Origin: Sinonovacula constricta | Lineage: Eukaryota; Mollusca; Bivalvia; Cardiida; Solecurtidae | DNA: 64,000 nt | Assembly (NCBI GenBank): GCA_007844125.1 | Contig: CM017558.1 | Span: 43,924,460 to 43,988,459, forward strand | Reading direction: 5' to 3' | The notes under the pieces: model-generated | Databases searched by the model: none | What the model saw: only the letters and a program-made list of their open reading frames with translations | What the model was told of the DNA's origin: nothing | Position numbers and translations under genes: made by a program | Shown: in pieces, positions 26,202 through 41,200 of the stretch | Numbering within the stretch: position 1 is the stretch's first letter | Layout: each line of letters opens with the position of its first letter

Positions 26202-29200
26202 CTGCAGCAATAAGCAAACATACTGACATCAGTCAATTCAGTTCTTCATGGTACATATATATGGAGGTCAAACAGAATAAATGATGAATTTCTAAGTTAG
26301 GCTTACATGCAACTTTATGGTGCCACAACTGTCAATACTGATTGTGTGTGCAAGGGTGGGTTTAACACCAACTAAACCCTCATCAAGACATATCTTTGTT
26401 ATGTTACTCTTGTGCATAAGGAGAACTATTCCACTATCCTGACAGTCAGCTCAATGATAACTTCCCAGCACCTCAATCATAACTTCCCAGCATCTCAATC
26501 ATAACCTCCCAGCACCTCAATCATAACTTCCCAGCACCTCATTCATAACTTCCCAGCACCTCAATCATAACTTCCCAACACCTCAATCATAACTTCCCAG
26601 CACCTCATTCATAACCTCCCAGCACCTCAATCATAACCTCCCAAACTCCCAGCACCTCAATCATAACCTCCCAGCACCTCAATCATAACTTCCCAGCACC
26701 TCAATCATAACCTCCCAGCACCTCAATCATAACCTCCCTGCACCTCAATCATAACCTCCCAGCACCTCAATCATAACCTCCCAAACTCCCAGCACCTCAA
26801 TCATAACCTCACAAACTCCCAGCACCTCAATCATAACCTCCCAAACTCCCAGCACCTCAATCATAACCTCCCAGCACCTCAATCATAACCTCCCAAACTC
26901 CCAGCACCTCAATCATAACCTCCCAGCACCTCAATCATAACCTCCCAAACTCCCAGCACCTCAATCATAACCTCCCAAACTCCCAGCACCTCAATCATAA
27001 CCTCCCAGCACCTCAATCATAACCTCCCAAACTCCCAGCACCTCAATCATAACCTCCCAGCACCTCAATCATAACCTCCCAAACTTCCAGCACCTCAACC
27101 ATAACTTCCCAGCACCTCAATCATAACCTCCCAAACTCCCAGCACCTCAATCATAACCTCCCAGCACCTCAATCATAACCTCCCAAACTCCCAGCACCTC
27201 AATCATAACCTCCCAGCACCTCAATCATAACCTCCCAGCACCAATCATGACCGCTCAGCACCTTAATCATAACTTACCAGCACCTGGATGTGATGTGAAG
27301 AACTTATAGACGACAGTCTTCCAGCCCATATGCTGTGCTTTAGTGGTTCTACAGAGCCATTTGTAAAGGCTCTTCATGCACTAATAAAAGCCAGATGATA
27401 CTATGATTGTCAGTTTGATGAGTTAAAAAAAACCCACAAAAATAATGTACCTGCGGAAACAGTCGAGAGACTGCATAAAGACATGTGAGGCCAGGTTGTG
27501 TTCCCGCTGAAGTATCTGGACTTGTTCCAAGGTGACGGCCATAGCAGTCCGATCTTTTGCACTCTTACAGCATGTCATATGAATACCATACAGTTTACGA
27601 CATAGCTGTAATGAGAGAAAGAGAGGTTATAACAATAGTTAGTTTTACATTAGGTCAGTATTTCATTTTAGCATGGTAACAGCATTATGAGTATACCACA
27701 AAGCCTACAACACAGTCAGACAGGTACAGAGTTTTATTGTTGTTGTGGGGGGGGATTAGCTTAAAATCTTAGTCTGACAGGAAAGAATCTGAAATCTTAA
27801 ATATCAGATCTACCAATATTCTGCTGTCGTGCTGGAATACCTATTCAAAAACAGATTATCAGGAATCAAAATTGCATTATAACTGTTACTGGATTTCTTA
27901 AGTCTGTAGAAGGTTCAACTATATGTACATATATTAAAATGAATGCAAACAAGCAATGCCTTTTAGATTAACAGATGCAGAGTCTGAAATACCGTCAGGA
28001 GCAGGTCTACTTTCAACTCCCTGACTTTCACCAGTAAAGTACAGCCTCATTAGGAAGTACCTGAGGAGTAACACTTACAAAAGCTGCAAAAGCCAAAAAC
28101 TAGTCATTATTAGGTTCCATGGTCACAGAGTGAAGAGTCTCCTGCATCAAGGTTTAAGGTATAAATAAAATAAATCAAACAATTTAAGATGATTGCCTTT
28201 ACCTCTGAGGCTAGATGTAGCACTTCAACATTTTTGCTCTTCTTCGTGTAGACATTGTAATGGAGCTGTTTCGCAAGGTCTGATATGGTGCCTGCACCCA
28301 CCTTGGCTTTGTCTGCAAACAAGGATAAATACATAAATGTTTCATGTTACCCTTGCTTTAACATTTAACAAATATATTTTTATAATTTTGTAAAACCTAA
28401 ATATGGTAACTGATTTCACACAAAACAAGTTACTTTTTTTTACATGACAGAAAATGTTGGGGTTGTAGCGGGTGCACCAAATAGGAATTACTCCTCAGAC
28501 CCAAACCCCATTGATTAAATTCCTGATTGGAGCACTACCTTTCATGTGATGAAGGAGGTTGTCTAGCTGACAAATCATGTTCCACAGTGTATTCACGTAT
28601 CGCTACCCTCTTTACAGCATTGGCTCCCTCTTAGCAAAAATGTATGGTTTTTGTATAAGTCACACAAAGAAAACCAAAGCCTGTACCATGCAACACTATC
28701 TTGTTTTAGCTTTGCATGTGTACATATCTTTTGTAAACTATTCTTAACAAAGCTACACAACTTCTAGTGTCAAAGGTTAAATGTAGACCCTGGTATGTTT
28801 ATCTGAGACCTACACTGCCAATATTTAAATATCACATCCGTATCCCATATCAGAGGGGGGCCATAGAACATAATTTTCACCCAAGTTAGTTAATACAAGG
28901 CGTACACATCTCCATCCTTTCCAAACACTCATTGTAACAAAACTTTGTTTTTTTATCCGATAGCATCCATTATCCAAACTGCAGATGTTTTTGTTGTGAT
29001 AAATATGTCATTTTGAAATAATGCTCTGAAAACAAAAAAAATTACATGTTATGAGACAGCCATCAAACACATCAAATTTTTTCCAATTAAAACAGCACAA
29101 TTATATGCACTTTGTCATGATTATTACTAACAATCTGAACATTTTGTTTCCAGAATTAAGAAGTCGGAGTAGGTACTGGTTTGATAAACTATGATAACCT

Positions 29201-32200
29201 GCAATAGTGACAAATACATTAAAATAAGTGCAGCTTTATCAATACACTTGACTGATCAAAAATAAAATCCCTACATTTCACTAAAAAGATTTGGTGCCAT
29301 CAAAAGGATACAAAGATACTTATACACTGTATGCTCTGGTGGTTGAACACAGACATTTGTGTGAGATATGTCTTCATAATTACTAGTTGAAAGTTCCAAA
29401 AATGACCACAGTTGTGTCAGCATAATATATTTTCAACACATGAACAAACAAAACAGGAACTGTAAGTCATAGCTAGTCAAATCTGATAATACTACATATG
29501 TTTTTCTAATGTTTATGTTTCAAAAACCGAGACATTTGCTTTAAAAGAAACATGATGTACATAAAAATAGCTTTATTATTATTTCAACTTGACACAAACA
29601 TTTACCTGCAAATTCAGGTAGCTGTTCATAAGCCTCCACATAACGATAAAGTCGACCAAAACTCTCCTCGTTTGTCTTGTCTTGTAAACAATTGTTGCCA
29701 AACCTGGAGCATTACATTGTTGATAAAAAAACATAAACTGTCATTACATAGAATAAATGTTATTATTGTTTACATGTGAAATAATAAATCTGTTTATGTT
29801 ATTATACAGTCTAACACAATTTCAGAATGCAAGGACAAAGTTAAGAGACCAATTCATCTTTCATTACAGATATGCATTGAAACACAGACTTGAACTACAT
29901 GATATACACATATTTGGCCAAGTGATCATATAATGCCCTTTTAAAGCATTGTTATTGTTTCATTTTATATGAAAGTTATATAAATTAAATATATACAATT
30001 TTTCTTTAACAGTAGTTTGCTCAACACAAATTGTCAAACTCTGTACAGGGGAGATAACTCTTTCCACTCAAATACCCAGCTCATGGTCTCATGATGTACG
30101 CAAATCATTTTAAAAAATTGTACAGGAAAGATTTTACTCACTTTTCTGCTAAAGTACTATGCTCATGATGAACAACATTGTTTTAATGACAAGGGAGATT
30201 ACTCACTTTTCTGCTAGAGTAGCCTGCTCATTGATGCCGATGTTGAAGAAGACAGGAACCACACTGATGGTATGTCCGGCTTGGAGTTTGTGAGGTAGCT
30301 TGTCAAAGTGGCTCTTTTTTAGAGGGACCTCCACACAGATATGGTGTCTGGAGAAAAAAGTTGCTTTAAGAATTGCTCTTATTGAATTAAAGGGAAGGTG
30401 ATAAAACCTAGTAACAACAAAGATTTAAATTCTAGCCAAATGAAAAGTCATATATTAAAGTAAGTTGAGGTAACAACATCTACCAAAGTATCAGTAGAAA
30501 CTAAAAAACATCTTTTGAAAAATTATTTTGTGTCTTTTTAAAGTAAATTTTTATTTTGTTAAATAAGATTTGTTTTAAACATATGAAGAATGTGGAATTT
30601 ATAATTTTGATTAATATAGTTACCAGGCTGGAGGAGTTTTTGGTAGGTTTTGGTTCCAGTATTACAGTATTGATCTAATTAGCTCAAGGAGAGTGGTGGA
30701 AAATGTGCTGCAAATATCCTCTACAAGAATACCATATTCTCATTCAAAACAACCACTTGCAAGATGTTATGAAAACAACTAGTACACAACTAGTATGTGT
30801 ATGAAAAATGCAAAAATACATATTACCTGCTTAAATCAGGGAAAAGACCAGCTTTCCTGAAGCTAAAAACACAAAATGACATAAAATTATAAAAAAAATG
30901 TCATTACAAATCAATAAATTAAACTAAATAATGCAAATTAGAATAATGACAATTATTCCATACGTTGCTAAAGAAAAAAAAATGATTTTACAATTCAGAC
31001 CTTGATATGCACTCTATCAAACTTGACTTAAATACAAACAAAAAAAACCCTAATTATCCAGAGATGTGATGGGAGGAGAGATAGAAGTGGCCATACCTAG
31101 AGTGGGGATTAAAGTTGCACCTATAAATGAGAGATCACTAGCTACACCCCGCCAAAAACAGTTTATCAATTAATCAGAGAATGAAACTCAATACCACATG
31201 GTCACTTGTTTACATTTGACAGCTTCAACAAATGGATGAAATGGTTACAGCATATTTTTGATTAGTTGTTTAAAAAAAGTCCATTGTATTTATGCTTGGG
31301 AATTGTGTTGATTAACAGTTCATGAATAATAGTGTGAAAATCAAAATGTGGTTGTTCTGTTGATCAAATTGATTGCTTGAAAAAAACTTGAAACTAGGGT
31401 GATCTTGCTCATAAAATCCAAAGGAAACTATCAAAATATGTGATAAAAAGGAATATGTGATGTTTCTATCAAATCTGTGCATTGATTATTGAGATATAAG
31501 CTTGATTATTTCTGCATAGTAAATTTTAATCTGCATATCTATGCGCTATAACTTTCAGGTTGAAACAGTGACATAATGTGACCTAAAAATTATCAAACTT
31601 CATAACAACAGTAGATATGATCACTAGGCTGAAATATGTGATGTTTTATTCTAATCTATGCTCTGACTATTACAATACGAGCTTGATAGTACTTGCATGG
31701 AAAACTATAACTTTAGGGTCCCGGCAACTCAGACACAGATGCAAACTGTCAGGGGAATAGCTCTCCTTATTCACAAAATGTTGTCAATTTAAAAATAGCA
31801 ATAAGAACAGATTTACATGCATATCAATGAGTATGAGAAATAAGTTTACTTAAAAAAGTCTTACTTATTTGTCATCAGTTCAATAGATGATCGTTTGGTA
31901 GTCTCCAGTACCAAACGGAATGACACTGTTGCTAGATCGTCCATAGCAATCACCATGTCTTCTATCATTCCTGTTTCATCACCATGGCAACTGAGCAGAC
32001 CCTCTGCTTCAACAAGAAGTCCGAGAGCTTGAATCTGACTGAGGACGGCAGGTGAGTTGATGTACGTGCTGATGTGGGCCCCAAATCCGCACACCAGGCT
32101 CGTGAGCTGTAAGGGTGAGATTTACACGCAGTGACTGAAGAGTGATGAACTGGCAGGATAGCAAATTACTGGCTGATTCTATCAGAAAACAGAACTTTGG

Positions 32201-35200
32201 ACTTTATACTCTGATCACCTGAAAGCATCTTTAGGATGAGTAACAACAATTATGCATTACACAAAACAATAAAATAACTTTTATGTACTAAACAAAACAT
32301 AAGATAATTTTTTTTTGCACTAATCAAAACAATAAGATAACATTTATGCACGAATCAAAACAATAAGACAACTTTTATGCACTAAACAAAACATAAGATA
32401 ACTTTTATGCACTAAACAAAACAATAAGATAACTTTTATACTCTAATAAAATGAATGAGATAACTTATTATGCACTAAACAAAACAATGTGGGGGCGCCC
32501 ATGACTGAGTGGTTTCACTGACTTGTAACATTTGAGCCCCTCACCATGTGGGTTCAAGTCCCAGTCAAGGCAAGAACATTCATGTGGGGAGGTTTTCCAG
32601 CCAACCTCTGGGGGTCTTCCTCCACCAATAATTTGCAAGACATTGCTAATATGACCATAATTGTGTGATGTAACAAAAAACAAAATCAAACAAAACAATA
32701 CAATAACATTTATGTACTAAACAGAACAATTTGATAACTTTAATGCACTGAACAAAACGAGGTAACTTACAGAGTGAGAGAAGACCACATCTCTTCTACA
32801 CTTGTTGGCATGCATGACTTTCAAGTTGTCTTTGTGCTCCTGAAAAATGAGAGTAACTCTTGTAATTATTTTAATGTCAAAAGAAAAAATCTCATTCACC
32901 TATATATAATAAGCATGGTGTGCATATAATCTATATAAACAAGAACCACATCTAGTGGCGTCCACCACCAGAAATTTGCAAGTAAACCTAAGTTATCTGC
33001 AATTTTAATTACTTCAACTGACATTTAAACAAACTGACATTTAAACATATGTATGGTTCTAAAACATGTATCTATGGCATTAACCACTTTATTCAAAGTT
33101 CATCTATAATGACTTTGTTGTATTTCTTTAAAAGGGATAAAAGGATAAATGTATGTTTAACTTGTAATAATTTAAGGTTGAACCAGTCTACACATGGACC
33201 CTTAGTTGTGCAGAGTCTGCTAATGATTGTGACTGGTTTGTAAAGGCGTAAAACGGTGCATAAATGGTAAATCAGTATCAACTACACTTTACTATGCGGG
33301 ATCCCCTTATCACAAGATCCAGGAAGGCCATAAATCAGTATCAACTACACTTTACTATGCAGGATCCACTTACCACAAGATCCAGGAAGGCCATAAATCA
33401 GTATCAACTACACTTTACTATGCAGGATCCCCTTACCACAAGATCCAGGAAGGCCATAAAGTGATCTCCCTTCTGACAGACAATCTCAATGAAGCTTTTC
33501 AGTTTCATGACAGCAGGGCTGATCTCCCCTAGCCATTTTGGACGATCCATTGGACCAGATTTGTTCTCTATAAGGTCCTCCACCATTGACGTGAGACAGA
33601 CCAGAGCTGCCTCGGTGTTCACACGTGTCATGTCCTGTAGGTGTTGAGAGGATTTTGGGGTAAAGCGTGTATGTTTATTGATTTTATACTTGACATAATA
33701 TAAAGAATAAGTTACATTTATATTGTTAGAAGTTTTCTTAAAGACATAGACACATACGTGTCACTTGTAGGTTTCAAAGAAGATATAATAAAATATTTGG
33801 ATGTCGTTAAATAATGTGTGATGAAGATTGGTATAAAATTAACTATCAGTGATTCTAAGAAACAAAGCAACAAAATTGATCAAGTCAATGTTTTTTCTAC
33901 ACTTTACAGGACTGTGTTTACGTGCTCCTCAAAAGTATTAATGAAAGCAAAATGACCCTAGATTGAAAGCTAACTTTCAGTGAAACAATAATATTAAAAT
34001 AAAATCAGCAATAATAAAAACACAGGACAAAGCTTTATCTACATAATTACACGACTCTAGGTTTCGGCCACATACTTTTCTGACAACTAAATTTACATGT
34101 ATTTTTGGCAAGATGTCATCAATAGTGTGACCATCTTACATTGAAACGCTACCATTTTGTTGGTGGTATTTTCATATTTACTCAAATTCACATCTCAACA
34201 TACCCATGGTTCTATGGTTGGACTTTTCACAAAGCAGCTTCCAGTCCACTTCCATGACTTTTCTGGTGACCTATCAGAGAGCCCTGCCTTGTTAGCCCCT
34301 CCTCCTGTTGCTGTGGCAGCCCCTGAAGCCCCACCTTTGAGCAACTCTTGTTCCATTATGGCCTCATACTCCTCATGAATGTCTGAGAGATGTGTGGCAG
34401 TTTCCTGAAGTATGGGGCTCTCACATTCCCTGACAAGATCCTTAACCTGTGAAATTACAAGTGAATTAACTCACATGTCAATAAGACATTGACTCGAATT
34501 GTGCTGTGGTTTCAATTATGTAAAACAGACAATACATGTACTAAACGAATCGTAAGTATGATATAGAATATATACAATATAAGTTTGTTATTATAATCAT
34601 AAATATTTAGCCAAAAAAATTAGTCTGTATACACCTTAAGTGACTTTTTTTTGCATTTTATAAAGTTAAGCTACATCAGGGTCATCAAAACAGAGATTTG
34701 AAAGTGATAATTTATTCTGATATTTTAAAAAAGAGATAGAAATAGTACTTTAATGGTCAAAGAGACAGCAGTATTCGAAGCCAATCATTGAAGGTCAACA
34801 AGAGAAACACTGCAATGAAAATACAGCCTCTTACCTTTTCAGCAAGTTCGGAAACTGCGGTCATCAGTGTACTTCTGTCCCCTTGAAGGGCCTCTTGACA
34901 CACACGATCACACAACTTCACTATCTCTATCTGCAGCCTAAAGAGAGTATTCACAAGGTTACATGCCTTTGTTACCTTGGTAACCTTGCTAAGAGTGCCC
35001 TCTGGTGTGTACTGTTCCTGTTGTTGTTGTAGCAGACGCATCAGACCGCCTGCACGATATTTCCGAGCATAGGCAGTGAACGCTCCCACAGTGACGTTGT
35101 CATAGCAGCCGCCTGATGATATAAAGGTCAAGCACAACAAAGGGTCAATTCAATCCAGTGCTTAAATGGCGAAAATGTTATTGGTGTTCTTCACTAATGG

Positions 35201-38200
35201 CAGGCTAAAGTGTTCAAAGCACAACTGATAAATGAATGAGGAATTGCATTACTAATGTACATCTACAACTGCTGGCTTAAAGCATTCAATATGCTTGATA
35301 GAGAGATACACTTCAATAGATTTACAAAAATTCTTAGTTGATTTGCATATTTTCATAAATAATATCATGCAGACACAATTATGGTCAATATGGCAAAAAT
35401 GCATAGCTGAAGACAGGTGCTAGAAATGACTTACAAGTTTCTGTGGCATCGTTGTTGACTGTCATCCTCTGGAGATGTAGATTAACTGGTACAAACTCCA
35501 GTTCCTTGTCTCCCTTTTTACTGCTTGGCTTGAAGTTACAACCTACAGAACAGACAGGAGTTTCTTGTACAGTGTGTTAGCAACGTAACAAGAGGTCAAT
35601 AAAATCCAAAAATATATAAAAGTGCCTTACATGGAAATAGCATTAAGATATTTTTGCATACCTCAGATAAAAACAAGAAATAGTATTTAAAAATGTAATG
35701 ATAAAAAAGTTTAATTTAAAAAATGTATTGGCTAATTGTGTTTTTCCTGTTTACACAGACATCCCTTCAATTGTTTGTATGACATCTATCACAAGATTGC
35801 CAGTTATGGAGTATTTAATACATGTGAACTCTCCCACTTTGGGAGGAAGACTCATACTTTTAAGGTTCAAAATTACTTGAAAATGATGGTTGTTTTACAC
35901 ACTTTCAGAAATCTCTCCATTTGGAAACAGATAACTTTCTCCTTTGTTTATGTGAAAATACCATATATAATATATAATATATGTATCTTTCAATATATAT
36001 TTGGAATGTCTATATACAAAATGTCTATATACATATGAAATAAGCTGCCATTGAGTTCAAATAACAGTTTTATATATGAAGCTTTATATATGAAATTAGC
36101 AAAATAGAAAATAACATTTAAAATATGAGTGTTAAAAATACAGTTCTAAAAGAAGTTTAATAACTTATGTTTGTACCCATAGAAATAATTGTTTTTAAAC
36201 AAAGGCATCAAGTAGCTTGTATGTGTAGTATAAACAAGCTAAAGACTGTTTGGTGATAAGCATGCAACTACTGATATAATATGAAAATAAATGTCAAATC
36301 AAGAAACCATGTTATATGTAACAGGCTTATTAAACTGATTACTTATTATTATAAGTAAACACAGGTAGAATGAAATGACATATAAAGGTAAGGAAAAATG
36401 CAAACATTTACTTTTGTTAAAAAGTACAAAGTGTTATATAAAAGTCAGATTTCAAAATACAAGAAACACATGGTGCTGTAATAAGGGTGAAAGCTGGCAA
36501 ACAGAGGAAAAGCTCATTTAAGGAAGAAATTATTCATGGCAATTATCTTAATCTTCTATAACTTTTAAATGATCAAGAATAATAAAAACAAACACAATAA
36601 ATACAATGTGCTTTAGAAAGATACGTTCACTATTTTTACATATCTGATGATCTGCCAACCAACACAAGTATGCAAAATATATCTATATTAAGTAAAGACA
36701 TCCAAACAAATTAGATATATTTATTACAAATATTTCCATGAAAACTGTGTAAGTCTTATATATGTAGAAAGGTTTTTCACAAATTTTCACTACTTAAACT
36801 GCACAGTTTGTTACAGTTCATTGACTTGAACTAATTTTTGCATTGCATAGGATGTTGCCTGTAGTCTGTGTGTGTTTATATATCGATACCTTTATATGAA
36901 GACAAGAAGCCAGCATGCTGACTGTAGGTGGAAATGCAACTGTAACTGATATCCATGAGCATCTTGCATGCAGCACTCCAGTCTGTAGACAGCTTGAAAA
37001 ACATAGAATCAGTCTGAAAACAGCTAGAAAAAGATTCAAGTCTGTTTATAGATAAAACACAAAACCAGTCTGCAAATAGCATATTGAATATCAAGATGGA
37101 AAACACAGAAGAAGTCTGTATAGGTGGAAATAGCAACAAAATCATTTTAAAGACATGTCGTAAAGTACAGAATCCATCCAAATACAGCCAGAAATAGTCC
37201 ATAGGTATCTAACAAAATGGGGTGTTTGTTAATAATTGTACAAACATATTCAATTGGAAAACCCTGAATCACTCTGAAACTGTTAATAATTGTACAAACA
37301 TATTCACTACGAAAACCCTGAATCACTCTGAAACAATCAGCATGGTAGTCTACAAACAATAAATGGAATGCATTAAATGAGACTGCACAAAAAGCTGTAA
37401 AATCATTTATCTTGGATGGAGCTAGAAAACATACAATCCATCTGCAGACAACCAGAAAACATACTACCAGATAGGACATCAAATATACAACCAGATTGCA
37501 CATAGGTAGAAAACACTGAAACGGAAAACTATAAATCATACAACCAGACTGCAGAAAGCGAGAATTGACAGAAAACAAGCTTCCAGACTGCCGATAGCTA
37601 GAAATCGTTCAACCAGACTAAGCAGAAAACATACAACAAGACTGCAGATAGCTTGAAACCATACAACCAGACTGCAACGAATCATACAACCAGACTTCAG
37701 ATCACTAGAAAGTATGCAACCAGACTGGATAGATTACATGCAACAAGTGAGCAGAAATTGTACAGCAAGTCTGCAAATAACAACAGACAATCAAATGGAA
37801 GCAGAAAGATTGACTTTTATGACTTCTGCAAACAGCAAGAAGTGTAGAAAACACTTGTCTTGTTTGGGATTGTAATTAGGCAAAATATACTTTGACAGCT
37901 TAAATGTATTGATATTCTTTATTTAATCAAGGTGTATATCTAGCCGAATTGTTGTCAATACTGACCCTGAACAAAACTGAAGCATGAAATCCACTGACAC
38001 AACTAATGACTTTCCATGACAATGTTGATATTAGATTGTAAATATAAGTGACTTTAAATAATGTTTTGCATTTTTACAGTTTGTGAAGTTCATATAAGGG
38101 ACCCAACTACCAGTTACAGCAAATAAGCATTCAGAGTGATCTCCCATATCCAAAGGCATGCTGTACATTGTTAATTCTCCTTACAAGAAACATACATTTC

Positions 38201-41200
38201 ACACCAAGAAAGCTATTGTCTGATTTATTTTTAAAGCCATATCTCTTGTTTTTTAGATCTGCTTCTTGCTTTATAAAGATAATTTAAAAATTATATTTTA
38301 ATATAAAGTATTCCTTTTGGAGCATATTTTTTGCAGAGAAAGATCATTTTAAGAATATTTAGAAAGTAAGAATATTTAAAAAGAATTAGTAGTAAACATT
38401 GATGAACATCTAATAAAATCTAATTATTGCAATTTTTAAATAAGCTTATAAATAAACATTCTACTGTATATTGCATTTCTGAGCTTTCACTCATTCTGTC
38501 AATGTGTCTTATAATAATTAATCTTAATTACATGTAAGCAAGTGATTGTTAAAGCTGTGAAGCATAGTATGCCCATTTTGACACAAGAGATATGTCCATC
38601 GACCAATGCTATGTTAGTAAGCTAGGATACAGATGCTAATGTGGCAAGGGGACAGGCAGAAGAGGTAACTGTGACAGTTGAGATGTACATGGCTTGGATG
38701 AGTTCTTATCAAATGGTAGCCCTCGGTAACAGCAGAGAAGGTTTATAGTCTCTGTGTAGTCTGCTACAATGGTTGCTCGATAACTGATGTCTGCTGCAAC
38801 ATGACTCTCAAGAATCATGGGTAACTGAAATATGTTGAGTTGTATTTAGTGAACATGGCTGGTTATGACAACAATGAAACATAATTTTGTTATAAAACCA
38901 GAGTATGATCAATGTATCAATCAATAGTAACTGTATACATGTAGTCAGTAGCAACTCCTGCTGCCTGCTGCAAAAATGAAACCATTACAGAGGTATTTTC
39001 AATAAAAAAGGCCAAAGACGCAATGTAACAACAATCTGTTGGAGTTGTCTGCCCTTGTTGATGCCAGGTAAATGACCCCCGGTGAAACACAACTCTAGCA
39101 GATTCATGAGCAACTGAAACATGTCAGACGTGCTTTTTTATGTACGACATAACTGATCTACAACATAACTGATCACAGATTCAATTATACAGAATCCGGT
39201 AGAAAAAAAACAACCCACAGTAACACAGATAAAATATAAAACATCAGAGAAGTTGGCAGCAATAGTATATGCAAGAGTTATCTGCCCCTGTTGTTGCTCT
39301 TTAGAGAAGTTGGCAGCAATAGTATATGCAAGAGTTATCTGCCCCTGTTGTTGCTCGTTAACTGACCACTAGTTAAACATGACTCTTGAATCATAAGTAA
39401 CTGAAATAATTCAGATGTGATTTTTATATAACACAATTGATTAAATATACATTGATACTGAAGCTGGCAGAATAAAAGTAATACAGAACAAATATAAAAC
39501 ATCTGAGAAGTTGGCAGCAAAAGTTAAATAATAACTGCTCCCTGCTGCCATATTACTTTATAACTATGGGTAACCAACAGCTAACTGCTATAAGGTTACC
39601 AGTGTTACTGTAAAGCTATGGCACATGATAAAAATAATAATTTATATGATATTAAATAACTACATCTGTGAATTTTGGCAGCAGTTGAACACAAAATATG
39701 TAACTTCAAAATTATGAGTGTCTTAGGTATAATGAACATTAGCCTTTATTTTGCCGCCCTCACAGTCCATTATCTGCTGTCGAATGATCAATGTGCATGA
39801 TATACTGCCATCCAGATTGATTGTATTCACTGAGGAATGGCCATAACAGGTCAGATATATACCATTTTTTTTAATAAGAGAATAACAATGAATAGAAAAC
39901 AATTCAAAGCAGTCCTTTAATGTTTTATATAAGTTTTCAAAACTTTGTTTATTATTGATGCATTTTATATTGGTCTTAGTGTTAACTATATAAAGGAGAG
40001 ATTCGTATTTAGCCTCTTATTCAGACAAACATGTTTGTATGCCTGATACAGATATCTGAAATTATTTATTTTTAGATCTGTGTACAATATAACGTTAAAA
40101 TGACAAGTTCCTTGTTAAATATGTATTTTATAACATGTTAAACTAGTTCTATTAGTTTGTATAACATTATTTTCAATATAATGATGTAAGTGACAATTAT
40201 GCTGTAGTACTTGAATGGGTAGAATAATGAATCTTCACATTTAAATGATAATACAGGTATTAAGAGTGTAGGTACTGAAGTGAACAGAAGGACAATAAAT
40301 GCAATATAAATGTGTGTCCTACCTTTCCCAAGTCTTGAAGTTGCTTTATTCTACATTTCTCTTCTTCTATCAAAAGATTCCTAGATGTGAAAAACACATT
40401 ATAATTGACATGTCTGAAAACAGGGAGATGTTCAGGTACATTTTGAATGTTTGTCAGTGAATAAATGGTACTTGTTTAGGACAGGTTTATTTAAAACAAA
40501 ATGGATGCATCAGAAATACTTCTTTCTTCAATAATATTTGCCTTGATATCAGATACTTATGACAATGGCAACTCTAAGCCTGCTTTACTGCTGGGAGATG
40601 TCAATCAACATTTACACTATTTGTGGTCAATATGACTTGTTAACTTTGTATGTTGTTGTTAGAATGTAACTGATATTTTTAGGGATGGCAATGGTTAACT
40701 TATTTACCTGTTAACTTCTTGTTAACCACCATACTGTAGCTGGTTAATTACTGGCAATTGTAATAAGCAGAAACATATTTTTTGTTTCACTATTAGGTGA
40801 AATCCTACCAGTCAGAATGGCTAAATGAAGAGATGTACTCCTTCCCTTAAATCCACAAACTAATAAGTGATTGACAGATCAATGTATGAGGAAGTGACCT
40901 AAAGATGCAATAAGTTGTGCTCCTTTTTCTTGTCTCCCCCATTTGAATGTATTGTTGCCACTTTGGGAGGCTTTGCTTTAGAATGCCCTTAAATATTCTG
41001 TGAAGAATCTGTATGTGTTCATGAATTCTTGTTTATGAAGGATAAAAAATGTTAAACCAGCAACAAGTTACCTTCATTTTGAATGATGCAATTTAATGTT
41101 ACTATCGGCTATTGGAATATTACTGTCACTATTACTATTTTGTGATAATGACTTCCAATGTTGATGGAATCTCTTAATCTAAGTGTCTAACTGAACAGTG

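Noticed and set aside
25920..26284. Plus-strand ORFs of 97 codons
   Set aside because: Antisense shadows of INPP4 exon 23 and its 49-bp copies.
26450..27250. CRISPR-like array
   Set aside because: Units are contiguous minisatellite copies without unique spacers, in an animal genome.
32489..32560. tRNA gene
   Set aside because: Box A and B-like sequences are present, but the cloverleaf is degenerate, a 3' body follows, and target duplications flank it: a SINE.
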